DNA of 64,000 nucleotides from assembly GCF_964340395.1 (NCBI RefSeq), contig NC_135557.1, positions 310,001 through 374,000 of the forward strand. The letters are read 5' to 3'. Source of the stretch: Glandiceps talaboti. Its lineage: Eukaryota > Hemichordata > Enteropneusta > Spengelidae. Under the pieces are notes generated by a model. That model had not been told where the DNA came from, did no database searches, and saw nothing but the letters and a program-made list of their open reading frames with translations. Made by a program: the position numbers and the translations under genes. This document shows positions 26,301-34,900 of this stretch, one piece after another (position 1 is the stretch's first letter; each line of letters starts with the position of its first letter).

Positions 26301-26727
26301 AAACATGAACACATTTCTCCGATTCTGATGAAATTCCACTGGCTCCCTGTAATATATAGAATCAAATTCAAGATTTTACTTCTTACCTACAAAGCTTTGA
26401 ACAGCACCGCACCTGACTACCTCACTACACTCATCGAACTTAATAAACCGACCAGATCTCTCCGCTCAAGTGACAAAGTTTCTCTTAAAACTCCACGAAC
26501 AAGACTCAGATTCTATGGTGATCGTTCTTTCTCATATGCCGCTGCTACCTTGTGGAATGATCTTCCAAGTCATATTCGTTCAGCATCAAGTACTGAAATT
26601 TTCAAATCTAGGCTAAAGACCTACTTTTTTGAGAGAGCATATTTAAGTGACACTTTGTAAAGCGCCAGTGAACATTTTAAATGGATACCAGGCGCTATAT
26701 AAATCTGTTATCATATCATATCATATC
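23368..26727 (+). mobile_element. L2/CR1-clade LINE, 5'-truncated and frameshifted, in gene 1 intron 2
   Basis: It encodes an endonuclease and reverse transcriptase in three shifting frames and ends with a GCGCC/GGCGC hairpin (26662-26695), GCGCTATATAAAT and short ATATC repeats, a 3' end typical of L2/CR1 elements. A 17-bp match (ATAGTCACCCTGTCAGT) lies at 23351-23367 and 26728-26744, a candidate target-site duplication. It is nested in the GTCA microsatellite. ORF1 is not recognisable. The exact 5' edge is uncertain because the flanks are low in complexity. Confidence 0.85.
23495..26660 (+). pseudogene. LINE ORF2 remnant (endonuclease plus reverse transcriptase)
   Basis: The frame starting near 23495 carries an apurinic-like endonuclease: KVCSWNAQSARN, AIIESWL, VYRPPP and LVLGDFNFHW. 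A 74-bp tandem duplication (24248-24321 repeated at 24322-24395) then shifts the frame. Translation resumes in the next frame with LSDHFPVHIK (about 24487) and a basic linker, and ends at TGA 25015. A further shift and an in-frame TGA at 25055 precede the reverse transcriptase (25058-26203) with NYRPVSNLP, LLDLSAAFDTIDH, FGVPQGSVLGPLL and the catalytic YADD at 25838-25849. A last shift near 26130 leads to the C-terminal domain (LDYANALLFGLP, LWNDLPSHIR), ending at 26660. At least three lesions mean it cannot be translated as one protein. Confidence 0.9.
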
Positions 26728-26960
26728 ATAGTCACCCTGTCAGTCAGTAAGTCAGTTATTCAGACACTCAGTTGGTCAGTCAGTCAGTTAGTGAGTTAGT
26801 CAGTCACTCAGTCGGTCAGTTAATCACTCACTCAGCCAGTTAGTTAGTTAGTTAGTTAGTTAGTTATTAGTTAGTTAGTCAGCCAGCCAGCCAGTCAGTC
26901 AGTCAGTCAGTCAGTGAGTCAGTCAGGTAGTCAGGCAGATGGCCAGTCAGTCAGTTAGTC
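26728..26960 (+). repeat. (GTCA)n/(GTTA)n microsatellite, right part
   Basis: Long imperfect runs of CAGT, TAGT and CAGC tetranucleotides follow the LINE tail. It probably continues the 23280-23367 tract interrupted by the insertion. Confidence 0.8.
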
Positions 26961-27009
26961 AGTGATGATATTTCAAATATTTTAATGATGTATATTTTCT
27001 TTGTTTCAG

Positions 27010-27040
27010 CTGATATGAATAGACAGTCTACGCAAACACT
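27010..27040 (+). CDS. Gene 1, 31-bp micro-exon
   Basis: CTTTGTTTCAG precedes and GTAAGTATT follows a 31-base segment encoding A-DMNRQSTQT-L. It enters in phase 1 and leaves in phase 2, which is exactly the shift needed to connect the phase-1 end of the transmembrane exon with the frame of the 44516 exon. Skipping it would join phase 1 to phase 2 and shift the frame. The Ser/Thr/Gln-rich peptide lies just inside the membrane. Strong splice sites and phase agreement support it; transcript data would settle it. Confidence 0.8.
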
Positions 27041-27089
27041 GTAAGTATTATGGGATATAAGCATACAAAGAATAGTAACTAGTAATTTT

Positions 27090-27560
27090 ATCCCCAACTG
27101 GCACAGCCTAGAGGGGGCTATTACATTGGGTGCTGTCTGTCTGTCCATGTGTTCACCCTCATATCTCTGACATGCACCAACCAATTTAAACCAAACCTGG
27201 CATAATAGTAAAATGTTATTTTAGACATATGCTCATCACTTTCTTTTGAGACTGAATTTAATATGACCAAATAGCAGCCATATTTGTTGCATGTGCATTC
27301 ACCCTCATATCTCTTCCATGCATCAACCGATTTCAACCAAACCTGGCACAGACATATGCATGTCATGTTATAGTGTAACCAAATCAATTGTTGTTGAATT
27401 TCACAATATGCATCATAAACTTGTATAGGTGTAATAGATAGTGACTTCATTCAAGTGTCTACACCCATACTATCTAAATGAGCTTTCTTCTTCTTAAAGG
27501 TCAAATAGCCAAATTTTGGTTACCTTCATAGCTTTTTGAATCAAACATTTCAAGTGTGAT
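27090..27560 (+). repeat. Dispersed repeat family D, left half (split by LINE insertion)
   Basis: It opens with TCCCCAACTGGCACAG, GGGGCTATTACATTGGG and TGTCCATGTGTTCACC, and continues with AAGGTCAAATAGCCAAATTTT. The same series is at 47411-48420. The series resumes at about 31600 with TTAATTTTGTGACCTTGACT. The two halves together reconstruct the copy at 47411-48670. Confidence 0.75.
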
Positions 27561-27689
27561 AATACATACATTTCCCTAGACCAAGTCAAAGCTATTAAAT
27601 GAACTATCAAGATCAGTGAGCCCAACCACAAGGTTTGAGATAGACACCATAATGATAACACACAAACATCACTCATTACACTGTGTGGG

Positions 27690-27711
27690 CTCTGTATTTA
27701 GTTAATGATAT
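27690..27711 (+). repeat. Left arm of a 22-bp inverted repeat flanking the intact LINE
   Basis: This 22-base stretch (starting CTCTGTATTTAG) is the exact reverse complement of 31531-31552. The arms bracket the LINE but are not at the family D break points. Confidence 0.85.
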
Positions 27712-27771
27712 AAACAGTAACAGCATGCACACTACTACACAAGGTATATAACTCATGTTGACATTTCCACA

Positions 27772-28533
27772 ATGTTAAAGGAAATCCGATGTCTTCGCTA
27801 TGAGCTTACCACAATGAAGGAAGAGACATCAAAAAAGATAAATTTAGATATACATGACGATCTTAATTCTCTGCGATCCGAGGTAACGGAACTAAAAGAG
27901 ATGTTCAAGCATTCCGGAGATAATGACAATGTGAATAGTATTAATGTCACATCATCTAAGAGTTGTCAGTTACGTGTAGTTGGCACAGCTGTCAATGAGA
28001 ATGTGACTTCTCCAGACAATGAATCAACATCTGGACCTACCGCTGAACCATTGGATGACATGGGTGAGGTGCAGCCCTCTCATCAACATAATAAAGAATC
28101 ATTCCCTCAAAAGTGCCCGTCATATGCGAATGTCACAGCATCTGGTAGCACTATCCAACCGAGAGCTGTTGCTCGCAACGATGGCAGCTTCACAACCGTG
28201 ACTCGTCGGCGTCAAAGAAATCGGCGGCTGAAACCAGTGATTGGCAGTGACCCAAATAAAAATGATGGTATGTTACAGGTTGTTGACTCGCGTCCTCCAG
28301 CACGTGTGTTTGTAAGCAGGCTACAACCTCACACTTCAAGTCAGACAGTCGTGAATTTTATCAGATCTAAAACAAATATAGAGTCAAAATGTGAAAGACT
28401 AAAATCTAAGTATGAAAGTTATGCTTCGTTTGTTATTGAAGTGCCACACGCTCAATTGCCAGAATTGATGAATGCCTCTGTATGGCCCGAGGGAGCATTG
28501 GTGAGAAGGTACTACCAATCTAAATCGAACTAG
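27772..28533 (+). CDS. LINE ORF1 protein (coiled coil plus RNA-binding-like domain)
   Basis: A 253-residue frame from ATG 27772 to TAG 28531-28533. Residues 1-45 form a heptad-rich, charged coiled coil (LKEIRCLRYELTTMKEE). A Ser/Asn-rich linker follows, then a basic patch (TRRRQRNRRLKP, near 143-155). The C-terminal 80 residues (ARVFVSRLQPHTSSQTVVNF to WPEGALVRRYY) resemble the RRM-like nucleic-acid chaperone domain found in ORF1 of CR1/jockey-type LINEs. The role, packaging LINE RNA, is known for the class and inferred here. It ends in the same frame as ORF2, separated by one TAG. The true start may lie further upstream. Confidence 0.75.
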   Translation: MLKEIRCLRYELTTMKEETSKKINLDIHDDLNSLRSEVTELKEMFKHSGDNDNVNSINVTSSKSCQLRVVGTAVNENVTSPDNESTSGPTAEPLDDMGEVQPSHQHNKESFPQKCPSYANVTASGSTIQPRAVARNDGSFTTVTRRRQRNRRLKPVIGSDPNKNDGMLQVVDSRPPARVFVSRLQPHTSSQTVVNFIRSKTNIESKCERLKSKYESYASFVIEVPHAQLPELMNASVWPEGALVRRYYQSKSN

Positions 28534-31362
28534 ATGGCTCTACGTATAGCAACCTATAATTGTCGTGGTGTGAAGTCGGCAACCGAAGCAGTAAAGTGGT
28601 TGTGTAACGAGCATGACATTGTCCTATTACAGGAACATTGGCTGAGTAAAGGTGACCTTCCGTTGCTCTCAAATATTCACAATCAATTTTACGCAACCGG
28701 TACCACTTCCATGAATGATGGTAGCGGCATTAGAGTTGGTAGACCCTACGGTGGTGTGGGTATTATGTGGAAAAAATCTCTGACATCAACCATGAAGCCA
28801 AAGGTCTGTTACTATGATGACGACCGAATTATTGGTCTTCAACTACAATATAAAGACAGATCGCTTCTTATTATTTGTGTATATATGCCAACTGACTGTG
28901 ACAATAACTACCATATATTCCTGAATTATCTATCCAAAATAAATAATATCATACAGGACAGCGGAATTAATAGTGTGTTTGTCTTGGGTGACTGGAATGC
29001 TGATCCGACTAAACCGTTCGGTAGAGAACTGAATTCATTTTGCTCAGAAAATAATTACACTTTGTCAGATGGTGTCTTTGTTAACTCGACCATTGAACGA
29101 TTTACATATGTAAGTGATGCTCACCACACCACATCATGGTTGGATCACTGTGTGTCGACCCCGTCAGCCCATGCTAGTATTGAGTCGATTAAGGTCCTGT
29201 TTGATGTCGTTGCATCCGATCACCTACCACTATCTATTAAACTTTCTACGAATGATATCCCACCACTGGACATATCCTGCAGTGAGGATAACTTGTTTAC
29301 TCATACTAATCCTCGAGTGCAATGGAACCGTGTTAAAGACAATGACATCCATTTGTATAAAACTGTCTCGGACCACCTTCTTAAACAAATAAGAATACCA
29401 GTTGAAGCACTGTTGTGTACTACTAGGAGATGTATATGTAACCATCACAAGGAAAGTATTTCGACCTTTTACCAGGACATTATCCAAGCTCTATGTAAGT
29501 CATCGTTACAATGTTTTAAAAATGGTAGTAGAAATTTTCATCCTATTCCGGGTTGGCATGAATACGTGAAAGAAGCCCACGATCAAGCAAGGGATGCCTT
29601 TAAACTTTGGAATTCATGTAACAAACCTAGATTTGGGCCACTTTACAATATAATGAGCTCTGCACGTGCCAGGTTTAAACACACGTTACGTGTATGTCAA
29701 CGAAACGAGCATATATCACGAGCTGATGGCCTTGCAACTTCTTTGAGTCAAAATAACTGCAACAGCTTCTGGCAAAAAGTTCGTCTCGTAAGCAGTAAAA
29801 CACCACCCCTCTCATCAACTATTGATGGTAGATCTGGTCAGGGCAATATTGCGGAGATGTGGAGTGACCACTACGCCACATTACTGAACTCTGTTACAAA
29901 CAATTCAAATGAGGATTACGTTAAGTCTTGGCTGAACACACAAGACAATTTTGATGACTTTACTCAAATTAAAAGTATTGAAATTTTGACTGCAACTAAC
30001 AGTCTTTCCACTGGAAAGGCTGCCGGTTCAGATACCCTTTCAAGTGAACACTTCAAACATGCAAGTAATCGTATTCATTTCTTATTAGCTTGGTCTTTTT
30101 CAGCTATGATTCACCATGCATTTCTACCAGAGGACCTAATGAAAACTATGATTGTTCCACTTGTCAAGGATAAAACAGGAGATATTACCAGCAAAGACAA
30201 TTATAGACCGATTGCACTTTCAACTGTGTCTTCAAAAATACTTGAACTTATAATTTTAGAACGTTGCAAAGCTATGCTTAATACGGAAGATTTTCAATTC
30301 GGATTTAAGCAGAATCATTCTACAGACCTGTGCATTTATGTCATGAAAGAAGTTATTAACTATTATCAGTCATATAATAGTCCTATATATGTTTGTTTCC
30401 TTGATGCAACTAAAGCCTTTGACCGTGTAAATCATTGGACACTTTTCAGAAAACTAATCACCAGGGGTGTACCTAGTCACTTTATCCGTTTACTTATGGT
30501 CTGGTACAGTACCCAGACCTTTTGTGTACAGTGGGGTCAGGCAAGGTCATCTCTCTTTTCTGTCACAAATGGGGTTCGCCAGGGTAGTGTTTTATCACCT
30601 CAGCTCTTCAACGTGTACATGGATGGGCTGAGTACTCGTTTGATGACGAATAAAAAGGGTTGTAATATAGGTGGAGTAACTATTAATCATCTTATGTACG
30701 CTGATGACCTGGCATTAATGTGTCCTTCAGTAAGAGGTCTCCGTGAGCTTATTTCAATATGTGAAAGCTATGGCATCGATCATGACATAATGTATCACCC
30801 AAAGAAATCAAAATGTATGTACTTCATACCCCGCAAGAGTCCTCTTAAGATAGACTACTTACCTCGGGTGACTTTAGACGGAAAAACACTTGAGGTGGCA
30901 CATAGGCATTCTTACCTTGGCTATGCTATGTCAGATAATTGTTTTGATGATGAAGCAATTAAGAGTCAAATGAGGCGCTTCTATATTCGTGCCAATACGC
31001 TTCTTCGAAAGTTTCCACTCTGTTCGACTCATGTCAAACTTTATTTGTTCAGAAGTTTCTGTACAAATATGTATTGTTCACAATTATGGTCTTTGTACAG
31101 CAACAAAAGTTTAAACGATCTCAGAGTTGCTTATAACAATGCCTTTCGAATCATTATGGGCTATGCACGTGACTGCAGTGCAAGTGCTATGTTCGTGTCA
31201 AATACTGTTCCAACTTTTGAAGCTCTTAGAAGAAAATTACTCTTCAGATTTTTTGACAGGGTGAAGAGTAGCTCGAACTTATTAATTTCGGCGGTATTCT
31301 CCTCCGACTGTTTTTTACGCTCGAAGATAACTTCAAGATATATGAATTTAATGTATTTTTAA
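28534..31362 (+). CDS. LINE ORF2: endonuclease and reverse transcriptase, intact
   Basis: A 942-residue frame starting with ATG directly after the ORF1 TAG, in the same frame. The endonuclease domain shows ATYNCRGVK (about residue 6), LLQEHW (about 31), GDWNAD (152-157) and SDHLP (228-231). The reverse transcriptase shows NYRPIALSTVSSKI, motif A FLDATKAFDRV (Asp 624 and Asp 630), NGVRQGSVLSP and the catalytic YADD at residues 722-725 (30697-30708). A cysteine- and histidine-containing C-terminal region follows. I see no RNase H domain. Target-primed reverse transcription is the known mechanism of the class. All expected catalytic residues are present, so the copy could be competent; activity is not shown. 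Confidence 0.9.
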   Translation: MALRIATYNCRGVKSATEAVKWLCNEHDIVLLQEHWLSKGDLPLLSNIHNQFYATGTTSMNDGSGIRVGRPYGGVGIMWKKSLTSTMKPKVCYYDDDRIIGLQLQYKDRSLLIICVYMPTDCDNNYHIFLNYLSKINNIIQDSGINSVFVLGDWNADPTKPFGRELNSFCSENNYTLSDGVFVNSTIERFTYVSDAHHTTSWLDHCVSTPSAHASIESIKVLFDVVASDHLPLSIKLSTNDIPPLDISCSEDNLFTHTNPRVQWNRVKDNDIHLYKTVSDHLLKQIRIPVEALLCTTRRCICNHHKESISTFYQDIIQALCKSSLQCFKNGSRNFHPIPGWHEYVKEAHDQARDAFKLWNSCNKPRFGPLYNIMSSARARFKHTLRVCQRNEHISRADGLATSLSQNNCNSFWQKVRLVSSKTPPLSSTIDGRSGQGNIAEMWSDHYATLLNSVTNNSNEDYVKSWLNTQDNFDDFTQIKSIEILTATNSLSTGKAAGSDTLSSEHFKHASNRIHFLLAWSFSAMIHHAFLPEDLMKTMIVPLVKDKTGDITSKDNYRPIALSTVSSKILELIILERCKAMLNTEDFQFGFKQNHSTDLCIYVMKEVINYYQSYNSPIYVCFLDATKAFDRVNHWTLFRKLITRGVPSHFIRLLMVWYSTQTFCVQWGQARSSLFSVTNGVRQGSVLSPQLFNVYMDGLSTRLMTNKKGCNIGGVTINHLMYADDLALMCPSVRGLRELISICESYGIDHDIMYHPKKSKCMYFIPRKSPLKIDYLPRVTLDGKTLEVAHRHSYLGYAMSDNCFDDEAIKSQMRRFYIRANTLLRKFPLCSTHVKLYLFRSFCTNMYCSQLWSLYSNKSLNDLRVAYNNAFRIIMGYARDCSASAMFVSNTVPTFEALRRKLLFRFFDRVKSSSNLLISAVFSSDCFLRSKITSRYMNLMYF

Positions 31363-31530
31363 AATATCTTTTCTGTCTGTCTATTTTAGAGTGCTCTTTT
31401 TAACGTTTGTCTTGTGTACTATGTAAATGTTGTGTTTTCTTTATAGTATATGGGAGTGTATCCTGCAATAAAGTTATAATAATAATAATAATAATCATTT
31501 GAAGTTCAAACAAAATCCATGGTCATGCTC

Positions 31531-31552
31531 ATATCATTAACTAAATACAGAG
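31531..31552 (-). repeat. Right arm of the 22-bp inverted repeat
   Basis: Exact reverse complement of 27690-27711 (it ends CTAAATACAGAG), lying about 40 bp beyond the (TAA)n tail. Confidence 0.85.
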
Positions 31553-31599
31553 TTCTGTATTTTACTCATGACCTGGGTTTGACCATGTAAGACGAAATG

Positions 31600-31830
31600 C
31601 TAGTCCCTTAATTTTGTGACCTTGACTTGAATAGCAAAGTTGCTGCCAAACTTGTGATAAGAAGTGCATTTTGCATGTTATCTCCAGTGGACATATGGAC
31701 ACCATTCAAGTGTGTAACATCATGAATGATGAGCTTTCTAATGAGACCATGTCCTTTGACCTTGACAAACTTTTTCAAGGTGAAGAGAGAGAAAGGGTTA
31801 CATTCTAGATGTACACTTAAGATGGCCAAA
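31600..31830 (+). repeat. Dispersed repeat family D, right half
   Basis: TTAATTTTGTGACCTTGACT, TGCATGTTATCTCCAG, CATATGGACACCATTCAAG and AATGATGAGCTTTCTAATG match 48465-48670 in the same order. This is the continuation of the copy interrupted at 27560. Confidence 0.75.
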
Positions 31831-31901
31831 TATTATTGAAAGCTTGTAAGATATTATATTATACTGCTAAACAGTTGGATTGTGCATTTATAGTCAATCA
31901 A

Positions 31902-34900
31902 TAACATTAGGCTTATCTCACTTAGTAACCTCAAATAGGATTCTAACAATTAGGTGTACCTCACTTAGTAACCTCAAATAGGATTCTAACAATTAGGCGT
32001 ACCTCACTTAGTATTAAACCTCAAATAGGATTCTAACATTAGGCTTACGTCACTTAGTAACCTCAAATAGGATTCTAACAATTAGGCGTACCTCACTTAG
32101 TATTAAACCTCAAATAGGATTCTAACATTAGGCGTACCTCACTTAGTAACCTCAAATAGGATTCTAACAATTAGGCGTACCTCACTTAGTATTAAACCTC
32201 AAATAGGATTCTAACATTAGGCGTACCTCACTTAGTAACCTCAAATAGGATTCTAACAATTAGGCGTACCTCACTTAGTATTAAACCTCAAATAGGATTC
32301 TAACATTAGGCGTACCTCACTTAGTAACCTCAAATAGGATTCTAACAATTAGGCGTACCTCACTTAGTATTAAACCTCAAATAGGATTCTAACATTAGGC
32401 GTACCTCACTTAGTAATCTCAAATAGGATTCTAACATTAGGTGTACCTCACTTAGTATTAAACCTCAAATAGGATTCTAACAATTAGGCGTACCTCACTT
32501 AGTATTAAACCTCAAATAGGATTCTAGCATTAGGCGTACCTCACTTAGTAATCTCAAATAGGATTCTAGCATTAGGCGTACCTCACTTAGTAATCTCAAA
32601 TAGGATTCTAACAATTAGGCGTACCTCACTTAGTATTAAACCTCAAATAGGATTCTAACATTAGGCGTACCTCACTTAGTAATCTCAAATAGGATTCTAA
32701 CATTAGGCGTACCTCACTTAGTAATCTCAAATAGGATTCTAACATTAGGCGTACCTCACTTAGTAATCTCAAATAGGATTCTAACATTAGGCGTACCTCA
32801 CTTAGTATTAAACCTCAAATAGGATTCTAGCATTAGGCTTACCTCACTTAGTATTAAACCTCAAATAGGATTCTAACATTAGGTGTACCTCACTTAGTAA
32901 TCTCAAATAGGATTCTAGCATTAGGCTTACCTCACTTAGTAACCTCAAATAGGATTCTAACATTAGGTGTACCTCACTTAGTATTAAACCTCAAATAGGA
33001 TTCTAGCATTAGGCGTACCTCACTTAGTAATCTCAAATAGGATTCTAGCATTAGGCTTACCTCACTTAGTAACCTCAAATAGGATTCTAACATTAGGTGT
33101 ACCTCACTTAGTATTAAACCTCAAATAGGATTCTAACATTAGGCTTACCTCACTTAGTAATCTCAAATAGGATTCTAGCATTAGGCTTACCTCACTTAGT
33201 ATTAAACCTCAAATAGGATTCTAACATTAGGTGTACCTCACTTAGTAATCTCAAATAGGATTCTAACATTAGGCGTACCTCACTTAGTATTAAACCTCAA
33301 ATAGGATTCTAACATTAGGCTTACCTCACTTAGTATTAAACCTCAAATAGGATTCTAACATTAGGTGTACCTCACTTAGTAATCTCAAATAGGATTCTAA
33401 CATTAGGCGTACCTCACTTAGTATTAAACCTCAAATAGGATTCTAACATTAGGTGTACCTCACTTAGTATTAAACCTCAAATAGGATTCTAACATTAGGT
33501 GTACCTCACTTAGTAATCTCAAATAGGATTCTAACATTAGGTGTACCTCACTTAGTATTAAACCTCAAATAGGATTCTAACATTAGGCTTACCTCACTTA
33601 GTAATCTCAAATAGGATTCTAGCATTAGGCTTACGTCACTTAGTAATCTCAAATAGGATTCTAACATTAGGCTTACCTCACTTAGTATTAAACCTCAAAT
33701 AGGATTCTAACATTAGGCTTACCTCACTTAGTAATCTCAAATAGGATTCTAGCATTAGGCTTACCTCACTTAGTAATCTCAAATAGGATTCTAGCATTAG
33801 GTGTACCTCACTTAGTAATCTCAAATAGGATTCTAACATTAGGCTTACCTCACTTAGTAATCTCAAATAGGATTCTAGCATTAGGTGTACCTCACTTAGT
33901 AATCTCAAATAGGATTCTAGCATTAGGCTTACCTCACTTAGTAATCTCAAATAGGATTCTAACATTAGGTGTACCTCACTTAGTAATCTCAAATAGGATT
34001 CTAGCATTAGGCGTACCTCACTTAGTATTAAACCTCAAATAGGATTCTAACATTAGGCTTACCTCACTTAGTATTAAACCTCAAATAGGATTCTAACATT
34101 AGGTGTACCTCACTTAGTATTAAACCTCAAATAGGATTCTAACATGAGGCGTACCTCACTTAGTAACCTCAAATAGTATTCTAGCATTAGGCTTACCTCA
34201 CTTAGTAATCTCAAATAGGATTCTAGCATTAGGCTTACGTCACTTAGTAATCTCAAATAGGATTCTAACATTAGGTGTACCTCACTTAGTATTAAACCTC
34301 AAATAGGATTCTAGCATTAGGCTTACGTCACTTAGTATTAAACCTCAAATAGGATTCTAACATTAGGTGTACCTCACTTAGTATTAAACCTCAAATAGGA
34401 TTCTAACATTAGGCTTACCTCACTTAGTAATCTCAAATAGGATTCTAGCATTAGGCTTACGTCACTTAGTAATCTCAAATAGGATTCTAACATTAGGTGT
34501 ACCTCACTTAGTATTAAACCTCAAATAGGATTCTAACATTAGGCTTACCTCACTTAGTATTAAACCTCAAATAGGATTCTAACATTAGGTGTACCTCACT
34601 TAGTATTAAACCTCAAATAGGATTCTAACATTAGGCGTACCTCACTTAGTAATCTCAAATAGGATTCTAACATTAGGTGTACCTCACTTAGTAATCTCAA
34701 ATAGGATTCTAACATTAGGCGTACCTCACTTAGTATTAAACCTCAAATAGAATTCTAGCATTAGGCTTACGTCACTTAGTATTAAACCTCAAATAGGATT
34801 CTAACATGAGGCGTACCTCACTTAGTAACCTCAAATAGTATTCTAGCATTAGGCTTACATCACTTAGTAATCTCAAATAGGATTCTAGCATTAGGCTTAC

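Larger units (their letters stand above)
27721..31490 (+). mobile_element. Jockey/CR1-group LINE with two intact ORFs, in gene 1 intron 3
   Basis: ORF1 (27772-28533) and ORF2 (28534-31362) are both uninterrupted. The 3' end has AATAAA and a short (TAA)n tail at 31466-31494. The insertion splits dispersed family D, whose halves end near 27560 and resume near 31600. The 5' limit is uncertain: the ORF1 frame is open back to 27721 (TAA at 27718-27720), so this copy may be 5'-truncated within ORF1 or have a short leader. The copy looks young because there is no lesion in 3.6 kb of coding sequence. Confidence 0.85.
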
